Translations under genes and position numbers: made by a program
Assembly: GCA_963930645.1 (NCBI GenBank)
Contig: OZ005650.1
Span: forward strand, 62,438,718-62,502,717
Direction of reading: 5' to 3'
Length of the DNA stretch: 64,000 bases
Source of the DNA: Salticus scenicus
Lineage: Eukaryota; Arthropoda; Arachnida; Araneae; Salticidae
Shown here: positions 59,153 to 64,000 of the stretch, piece after piece
Layout of the letters: each line of letters starts with the position of its first letter
Position numbering within the stretch: position 1 is the first letter of the stretch
Notes under the pieces: generated by a model
Told to the model about the DNA's origin: nothing
Database searches by the model: none
What the model saw: only the letters and a program-made list of their open reading frames with translations

Positions 59153-59806
59153 ATGGAGTTTCCACGCTTTCAACACCCTTTTACAATGCTCTTAGCAGGC
59201 CCCACGGGGGTCGGTAAGAGTTGGTTTCTGCGGGATTTACTGGCAGAACGACGGCGTATGTTTAACCCTCCTCCCGATAAAGTCGTTTGGTTTTACGGCA
59301 TCTCTCAAAAGCTTTACGAGAAAATTCCCGACGTGACGTTCGTGGAAGGGTTTCCTTCTAATTATCGGGAATACTTAGGTACCCATTCTTTAATGATTTT
59401 AGATGATTTGATGGTGGAATGTGGGGGTGATGAACGATTAACCCACCTCTTTACCAAAGGAAGTCACCATTTAAATTTAAGTATTATTTTTATTACTCAA
59501 AACCTTTTTCATAAAGGTAAAGAAATGAGAGGTATTTCCTTAAACAGTCAATACTTAGTACTTTTTAAAAATCGTAGGGACATGAGCCAAATTACACACT
59601 TGGGTAGACAATTATACCCGAGATCAACTCAGTTTTTTCAAGAAGTGTTCGAGGACGCTACCAAACAACCCTTCTCTTATTTGTTGGTGGATTTAAGGAA
59701 TGAAACCCCCGAAGGAATGCGACTCAGAACGCGTATATTACCGGGGGAAACTCAATTTGTGTACGAGCCTAAAAAAGGTTTAAAAGGAAAGCCCTACCGA
59801 TTTTAA
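59153..59806 (+). CDS. Genome-packaging ATPase (A32/HerA-FtsK type)
   Basis: A 217-residue P-loop ATPase. I prefer the ATG at 59153 (MEFPRFQHPF), which leads straight into the first strand, over the ATG at 59132, which adds seven unrelated residues. Walker A is GPTGVGKS (16-23), Walker B is LMILDDLM (80-87), and a sensor-like strand IIFITQN (111-117) follows. Polinton and adintovirus ATPases of this family are thought to pump element DNA into preformed capsids. The motifs are all intact and the length is typical. It follows the protease after a 44-base gap with a poly(A) signal and is followed by the 110-residue protein after 13 bases. Confidence 0.9.
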   Translation: MEFPRFQHPFTMLLAGPTGVGKSWFLRDLLAERRRMFNPPPDKVVWFYGISQKLYEKIPDVTFVEGFPSNYREYLGTHSLMILDDLMVECGGDERLTHLFTKGSHHLNLSIIFITQNLFHKGKEMRGISLNSQYLVLFKNRRDMSQITHLGRQLYPRSTQFFQEVFEDATKQPFSYLLVDLRNETPEGMRLRTRILPGETQFVYEPKKGLKGKPYRF

Positions 59807-59819
59807 TTCAGTTGGGATC

Positions 59820-60152
59820 ATGACGTTAACGAGGAAACAACTTCGAGATTTGGAGCTTATAAAGTCTTGTCCTCAAACCTTACGCAAGCACTTGTTAAAA
59901 AAATTACCGACTCGATCTGTAAAGGCTATTTGCGAATGCACCCTGAACGTATTAAAAGGAAACGTGCCTCTCTCATCTCATCAGAAAAGGTCTTTAAGGA
60001 AATATAAGACGACTCTTCGAAAAATTGGTACCAAGAAAGAAAGTTTATTCAACAAGAAAAAAATGATTGTTCAACACGGCGGATTTTTAAATATTTTAAT
60101 CCCGGCTGCATTGTCTGTTTTAACCGGCATCATCAATGGAATTCTCAGCTAA
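59820..60152 (+). CDS. Small conserved Polinton protein with GG motif and hydrophobic tail
   Basis: A 110-residue protein. Residues 1-80 are Lys/Arg-rich and mostly helical by composition, with CPQTLRKHLLKKLP and CECTLNVLKG. Residues 83-88 (IVQHGG) end in a Gly-Gly pair of the kind adenain-like proteases cut. Residues 89-109 are one uninterrupted hydrophobic segment (FLNILIPAALSVLTGIINGIL), either a membrane anchor or a releasable membrane-active peptide. Proteins with this layout recur in animal Polintons next to the ATPase; I know no confirmed function. The gene overlaps the next by 17 bases in another frame. Confidence 0.72.
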   Translation: MTLTRKQLRDLELIKSCPQTLRKHLLKKLPTRSVKAICECTLNVLKGNVPLSSHQKRSLRKYKTTLRKIGTKKESLFNKKKMIVQHGGFLNILIPAALSVLTGIINGILS

Positions 60153-60783
60153 GTATGCGTTGGTACCGGAAGAAGAATTTTCTAAGCATACGCCTTCTAA
60201 AAAGCAAATGACGGAATTTGATTTAGCTATGGCTAAAATATTAAATAGTTCTCTACCGGATCACGAAAAAATTCAGCACTACTACGAACTCTTAAAAAGA
60301 AAAATGGATTTGCAAGAATATAATTTGCCTTGGATGTCTAAACAACCTGAAGAAGAACCTGAAAAAGTGGAACCTAAACAAGTGGAGTCTATAAAACAAG
60401 AACCCCAAGAAGACTATGAAACCTTTGTGTTATCATCTGTAGCTAAACCCATGAAGAAACAAGCCGAAGCCTTATTAAATTTTCTCAAGTCTCATTCAAA
60501 CAAGTTTAAGTGGAACCCGAAAGGAGAGATTACTTACAACGGAAGGACAATGGAACATTCTAATTTAGCGGAACTCTTTCATTTCATCTTTTCTGTGAAT
60601 AAAAAACCACCTATTACAGGTCAAAGCGAATTTTTGCAAGCCTTGAAAGATATGGGAGTACCCCAAAGTATTATTAAGAATCGATATTTGTCTTCAAGAA
60701 AAAACATTGTCAAACCGAAAAAGAAACTTATTGTAAAAAAACCTGTTGTTAAACTCAACCCTGTAACCTGGGAAACATACTAA
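60136..60783 (+). CDS. Conserved Polinton structural/accessory protein
   Basis: A 215-residue protein starting inside the end of the previous gene (17-base overlap). It has three parts: a helical, charged N-terminus (residues 20-62, likely coiled coil), an acidic Pro/Glu/Lys linker (70-95), and a globular region (100-185) with FKWNPKGEITYNG and FLQALKDMGVPQSIIKN. A basic tail closes the protein. The WNPKGE and late VP-x-x-I-x-N patterns recur in Polinton proteins of unknown role. A capsid-internal, scaffold or core role is possible because it sits in the late block, but nothing shows it directly. The stop is followed at once by AATAAA (60783-60788). Confidence 0.68.
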   Translation: MEFSAKYALVPEEEFSKHTPSKKQMTEFDLAMAKILNSSLPDHEKIQHYYELLKRKMDLQEYNLPWMSKQPEEEPEKVEPKQVESIKQEPQEDYETFVLSSVAKPMKKQAEALLNFLKSHSNKFKWNPKGEITYNGRTMEHSNLAELFHFIFSVNKKPPITGQSEFLQALKDMGVPQSIIKNRYLSSRKNIVKPKKKLIVKKPVVKLNPVTWETY

Positions 60784-60788
60784 ATAAA
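60783..60788 (+). terminator. Poly(A) signal at end of the capsid block
   Basis: AATAAA starts on the last base of the stop of the 215-residue gene. With the promoter-like region that follows, it marks the break between the capsid-gene block and the AlkB-PC4 gene. Confidence 0.45.
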
Positions 60789-60899
60789 ATGAATTTGTAT
60801 CTATCAATACGTGTGATTATTTATAGAATAAAATACACTTACCTGAAAACACGTCCTACTCCAACGGCTGCCTTGAGAGAAATGAATGATAAGGAGAGT

Positions 60900-61045
60900 T
60901 CTTATCACAGTCACGAGGTCAGTGACGTCACGAGTGATGTGATTGACTATGCTCAGTCACGTGGTGAGTGACGTCACGAGTTATCTGATTGACTACCTCT
61001 GGTCACGTGACGAGAGTCTTATCTTATCAGAGATTGATTATCAAC
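60900..61045 (+). promoter_or_regulatory. CRE / E-box / GATA cluster upstream of the AlkB-PC4 gene
   Basis: Two perfect CRE/ATF palindromes (TGACGTCA at 60923-60930 and 60969-60976) lie in a repeated unit of about 46 bases that also carries GATTGACTA. Two CACGTG E-boxes lie at 60958-60963 and 61004-61009, the second inside the 10-base palindrome GTCACGTGAC. GATA-type TTATC motifs follow at about 61019-61043. The ATG of the AlkB gene is 51 bases further on. The density of palindromes in about 120 bases stands out from the rest of the element. Binding factors are inferred from consensus sites only. Confidence 0.65.
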
Positions 61046-61095
61046 GATCACGGCTCAGTCTACCATTTGATTTCGTGTGTGTTGGTTGTCTCGTC

Positions 61096-62643
61096 ATGTC
61101 TGCAGTGAGTTTCACGGAAAACGGACTGAATGTCCAGTATGTTTCAAACTTCATCGAAAAGGAACAAGCAGATCGGTATTTTGCCGAGTTAAAAACTTTA
61201 CCTTTCTACACGCCAACCTTTAGAATTCATGGAAAAAGTTTTAAGCCTAAAAGACAAGTTCTGGGATACGGCGATTCAACTTTGAGTTATGCCTTCAGCG
61301 GAACTCATGTGCCTGCTAACCCTTGGACACGTCTGATATTGGAGCTGCGGGACAGAGTGGAAAAATGGACGACTTCTACCTTCAACTATGTTCTGCTAAA
61401 CCTCTACAGCAATGGATACAGCTACATAGCTCAACATAAAGACAACGAAAGTGGATTAGATTCAACTTTCCCCATCACAGTCCTCAGCTTTGGTGCCGAA
61501 CGAACAATTGAATTCAAGAAGCCTAAAACACCTTCTACTTTGATTTCATTAGAACATGGTTCTCTCTACAGTATGTTAAAGCCTACTAACGAACTGTTTA
61601 CCCATGGCATTGCACCCGACCCTAACATTAAAGATATGAGAATCAGCCTGACTTTTCGTCACTTAATACCCAACCCTATCATGCCACCTTTAAAGAAACC
61701 AAGACTTGATCTAAGTGATGCTTCATCCACTGCATGCGATACTTTGAAAAACTCTGATTGTGATACTTCGAAAAACTCTCATTGTGATACTTCTGTTAAA
61801 AACTGTTCTCAAGACATGTGTGAAGAATTGAATGTGAATGATTGGTTAAACCAATGGGTACGTGAACAATCTTGGGATCCTATACGAGGTGAATTTAATT
61901 TAAACTTTAGCAGTTTTTTACAAATTGTAATAGAAAAGAATTTTAATGTGCGAATCCACATTCGTAATTTTAAAGAATTACATACAGGTCAATGGATACC
62001 TACTAAAGAAGGCGTTGTAATGACAGCTCAGACATGGTATTATTTTCAAAGTAAGATTGAAAATTTTAATTTTGAATCAGTAAATGATAGTTTTATTTCT
62101 AACAATCAATTAATAATGGCTTACATAGATGAGGATTATTGTACTTTACAGCAAATGTTTTCTTTAAATCCTTCTGGCTTTTATTTAAAACCGAATGTCA
62201 TTAAATTGTCCAAGGATCAAATTTTTAGGCTTAGAGAACTCAAAATGAGAATAACTCATTTTATTATTGATGCAATATTCACCGTTCAACTTCCTATGTT
62301 AATTCTAAATAAACCCCTTGTGTGTATTTCTCATGAAAATGAACAAAGTGCTAAGGAAATCTTACTCGATTTTATTGTGTATGAAATTCAGTTAGGAATT
62401 GAAAATTTATTTCAATGTGACGGGTGTGTTTTTAATTCAGACGATCAAAATTCACACGAGTGTTTAATGAAATCTATGTTTGAAAAATATCAATTATATC
62501 GTGAAGAAATACTTTTAAAATTAAATATGCATGCTATTGTTAAAAAAATTAATTGTTCCTGTCATTACAATGACGATTTCTTTAAACAATTGAATATGAC
62601 CTTGTATGAAAAATATATTGAAGATACTTTATCCAAAAAGTAA
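61096..62643 (+). CDS. AlkB-type dioxygenase fused to a PC4-like ssDNA-binding domain
   Basis: A 515-residue protein from the ATG at 61096 (MSAVSF); an upstream TTG-led extension runs through the promoter palindromes and is rejected. Residues 10-192 form an ALKBH2/3-like Fe(II)/2-oxoglutarate dioxygenase: Fe ligands H114 and D116 (QHKDNE) and H170 (FTHGI), and 2-oxoglutarate arginines R182 and R188 (RISLTFR; the usual Asn of R-x-N-x-x-x-R is Ser184). Known relatives reverse N-alkyl damage on single-stranded DNA or RNA. Residues 205-240 are a linker with three imperfect CDTxKNS repeats. Residues 265-325 resemble PC4/p15 (FNVRIHIRNF, then GQWIPTKEGVVMT, then TWYYFQSKI), a ssDNA-binding coactivator fold. 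Residues 430-490 hold C441-x2-C444...H454-x-C456 and C487/C489/H490, possibly zinc-binding. It is the most divergent cargo of the element; repair of replicating element DNA is inferred. Confidence 0.82.
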   Translation: MSAVSFTENGLNVQYVSNFIEKEQADRYFAELKTLPFYTPTFRIHGKSFKPKRQVLGYGDSTLSYAFSGTHVPANPWTRLILELRDRVEKWTTSTFNYVLLNLYSNGYSYIAQHKDNESGLDSTFPITVLSFGAERTIEFKKPKTPSTLISLEHGSLYSMLKPTNELFTHGIAPDPNIKDMRISLTFRHLIPNPIMPPLKKPRLDLSDASSTACDTLKNSDCDTSKNSHCDTSVKNCSQDMCEELNVNDWLNQWVREQSWDPIRGEFNLNFSSFLQIVIEKNFNVRIHIRNFKELHTGQWIPTKEGVVMTAQTWYYFQSKIENFNFESVNDSFISNNQLIMAYIDEDYCTLQQMFSLNPSGFYLKPNVIKLSKDQIFRLRELKMRITHFIIDAIFTVQLPMLILNKPLVCISHENEQSAKEILLDFIVYEIQLGIENLFQCDGCVFNSDDQNSHECLMKSMFEKYQLYREEILLKLNMHAIVKKINCSCHYNDDFFKQLNMTLYEKYIEDTLSKK

Positions 62644-63789
62644 TGTGTGTTTATGAAAACAATTGTATCCAAAAAGTAATGTGTGTATATATTTTTATGG
62701 ATTTTTAATAAATAGATTGAAACTGAATATCTGTGTATGTCTTATTTTATTGATTTTATTTCTTAAAAGATATAATTAGAAATATTTTATTTCATAAAAG
62801 ATTCAATCTTTAATGAATTTATAAGTTTGAAATGACTATTTTATTTCATAACAATTTATTTTTAAGAGATTCACTTTCTAGGGATTGAATTGAAAAGATA
62901 CATTTTATTTCATAAAACCATTTATTCACAAAACAATCCACTTGAAAAAATATTTTTTAATAATCAAATTGGAATAATAATTATTATTTTCCTTTAATTA
63001 AAAGTGTATATATTATCCCTTCATTAGAAATATGCAAATGAGTATGTTTCATATTTCCCGTAAGATATCACACCTGTACGATGATTCACCTTAGAAAAAC
63101 CCCGAGGGAAATATGTAAATGAATCAGCCTCTACGATGATATTAGAATAAAAATAAAAATAAATACATGCTTTTTTAAAAATAAGAAATAATCTTCACGA
63201 ATTAAAACTTGACTGGTTTTAGTTAATGAATATTACATTATTTTAATTAATTTTTCTTAAATTATTATTATTATTTTTTTTTTTATTCATTTATTGAATT
63301 CGTTTAAAAGAAAAAAATTAAATTATATTTCAAACTAGAATGGTTTTACTTTATGAATATTTTAATTTACTAATTTATTTAACTAATGATTAACTCGTTT
63401 AAAAAATTTTTTTTAATTATATTTCAAGCTAGAATGGTTTTACTTAATGAATATTTAATTAACTAATTTATTTACTAATGATTAAAATAAAAATTAAATT
63501 TAAAGAAAAGTATTCTTTTAAACTAACTATTTTCTCAAACTAAATATTAAATGTTAAGAAAAGCATTGTTTTAAATTAAAGATTGAAATGAATGTTAAAT
63601 TTTAAGAAAAGAAAAGAAAAACCGCCCTATTTTATTGAATGTTTATTTTAATGACATCCTTTTAATTAATTTTTTCTAATGAATAGATAATAATTAACTA
63701 ATTTGGATGAATAATTAATATCTAGTTTAGTCTTTCCACGTGTTGCTTGGAGGGGGGGAATGAATCATAGCGTTAGCTATCTCCAAGTC
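62644..63789. repeat. AT-rich intergenic region with short direct repeats
   Basis: About 1.1 kb with no gene. Four copies of ATTTTATTTCATAA or a one-base variant lie at 62753, 62784, 62838 and 62902. A unit of about 90-95 bases is tandemly repeated at 63301-63395 and 63396-63484, with a weaker third copy near 63199-63270. A CACGTG E-box lies at 63737-63742. The region separates the AlkB-PC4 gene from the next promoter and could hold a regulatory or scaffold-attachment function; that is inference. Confidence 0.6.
62707..62712 (+). terminator. Poly(A) signal after the AlkB-PC4 gene
   Basis: AATAAA lies 64 bases past the stop. Between them the 20-odd bases around the stop are directly duplicated (about 62628-62646 and 62669-62687). 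Confidence 0.5.
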
Positions 63790-63870
63790 ATCGTCTTATC
63801 TCATGGGTTTTTACAGTGAGTCATGGGATAAGGTATATAGTGTGCGTCGAGGAAATTAGGACTCATTCGC
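63790..63870 (+). promoter_or_regulatory. TATA plus initiator promoter for the right-edge gene
   Basis: TATATAG at 63834-63840 is followed at the canonical distance by an arthropod-style initiator TCATT (63863-63867; the A at 63865 is 31 bases from the first T of the TATA box). Just upstream is an imperfect inverted repeat, CTTATCTCATG (about 63795-63805) with CATGGGATAAG (about 63822-63832). The downstream ATG is at 63959. Confidence 0.6.
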
Positions 63871-63958
63871 TTGTTCGAATTTACCGTGTGCGTTAGTTAA
63901 TTCAATCTTTTATTTTGTGAGTGCCCAAATCTTAGGATTTTTCAAAGGAAAAAAAAAA

Positions 63959-64000
63959 ATGTCTTCAGTCAACAGCAGCACATTTTCTTCAGCTTTGGAT
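63959..64000 (+). CDS. Start of an unidentified Polinton gene (cut by window edge)
   Basis: An open frame starts at the ATG at 63959, preceded by an A-run and by a good TATA/initiator pair about 90-125 bases upstream. Only 14 codons are visible, Ser/Thr-rich, and I cannot identify the product. In Polintons the DNA polymerase B gene and other replication genes usually lie toward the end away from the integrase, so a replication-associated product is possible. Confidence 0.45.
   Translation, partial: MSSVNSSTFSSALD

Larger units (their letters stand above)
54885..64000 (+). mobile_element. Polinton/Maverick (adintovirus-like) element, left part
   Basis: Nine complete genes on one strand form a Polinton gene set: chromodomain integrase, penton-like protein, basic pVI/pX-like protein, major capsid protein, adenain-like protease, packaging ATPase, two small conserved proteins and an AlkB-PC4 fusion. 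A tenth gene starts at the edge. The genes are intact and tightly packed (overlaps of 1 and 17 bases, gaps of 2 bases), and the base composition is visibly less AT-rich than the flanks. The left limit is set by the CTAG end of a Helitron-like element at 54884. I cannot prove a terminal inverted repeat because its partner would lie beyond the window. DNA polymerase B, normally present in this class, is not in view and is expected to the right. The element type is clear; its exact ends are not. Confidence 0.93.

Noticed and set aside
60789..60971. 60-residue frame between the capsid block and the AlkB gene
   Set aside because: It runs through the CRE/E-box palindromes and has no conserved pattern; better read as promoter DNA.
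60943..61095. 51-codon upstream extension of the AlkB-PC4 protein
   Set aside because: It begins at a TTG and translates promoter palindromes; the ATG at 61096 starts exactly where AlkB-like sequence begins.

Overview
This window looks like a repeat-saturated arthropod nuclear genome, possibly a chelicerate such as a spider; that assignment is inference. It is AT-rich, full of long A/T and G/C runs, and carries nested DNA transposons, Helitron-like elements and tRNA-derived SINEs. It holds one recognisable host gene and one large virus-like element. There are no rRNA genes, bona fide tRNA genes, CRISPR arrays or bacterial-style operons.

Layout. From 1 to about 34,000 the sequence is almost wholly mobile DNA. 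The commonest family ('family 1') is a non-autonomous Helitron/Helentron-like element. It has a 5' subterminal hairpin, a GTCT microsatellite, core repeats, and a 3' hairpin ending in CTAG before T (best copies 2186-3057, 53931-54884, 20488-21335, 8181-9150). A second Helitron family begins TC and ends CTAG, inserted between A and T (6578-8042, 16638-17933, 43687-45833). Several TIR transposons have readable target-site duplications: an 8-kb hAT-like element at 15246-23277 (TAAGTAAC), a 2.1-kb element inside it at 19569-21716 (CTAAATTC), and a hAT-like element at 42725-46910 (TTTATAGT). At 34120-35502 (minus strand) lies an intact, intronless TBC1D20-type Rab GAP gene. From 36,600 to 41,300 there are SINEs and hAT fragments. 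From 41,555 to 54,884 there are nested Helitrons.

From 54,885 to the right edge runs a Polinton/Maverick (adintovirus-like) element with intact genes, all on the plus strand. In order it encodes a chromodomain integrase, a penton-like minor capsid protein, a small basic pVI/pX-like protein, a major capsid protein, an adenain-like cysteine protease, an A32/HerA-type packaging ATPase, and two small conserved Polinton proteins. After a separate promoter region comes a 515-residue protein that fuses an AlkB-type 2-oxoglutarate dioxygenase to a PC4-like single-stranded-DNA-binding domain and a Cys/His-containing C-terminal module. A further gene starts at 63959 and runs off the edge. No DNA polymerase B and no right terminal repeat are in view.

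How the genes fit together. Integrase inserts the element. Capsid proteins, protease and ATPase form a virion-assembly cassette; two small proteins carry Gly-Gly motifs of the kind adenain-type proteases cut. The AlkB-PC4 protein has its own upstream cluster of CRE (TGACGTCA) and E-box (CACGTG) palindromes, so it is probably expressed separately from the packed capsid genes. Protein-primed strand-displacement replication, the mode expected for Polintons, exposes single-stranded DNA, the natural substrate of both AlkB and PC4. A self-contained repair or protection factor for replicating element DNA is therefore the most interesting hypothesis here.
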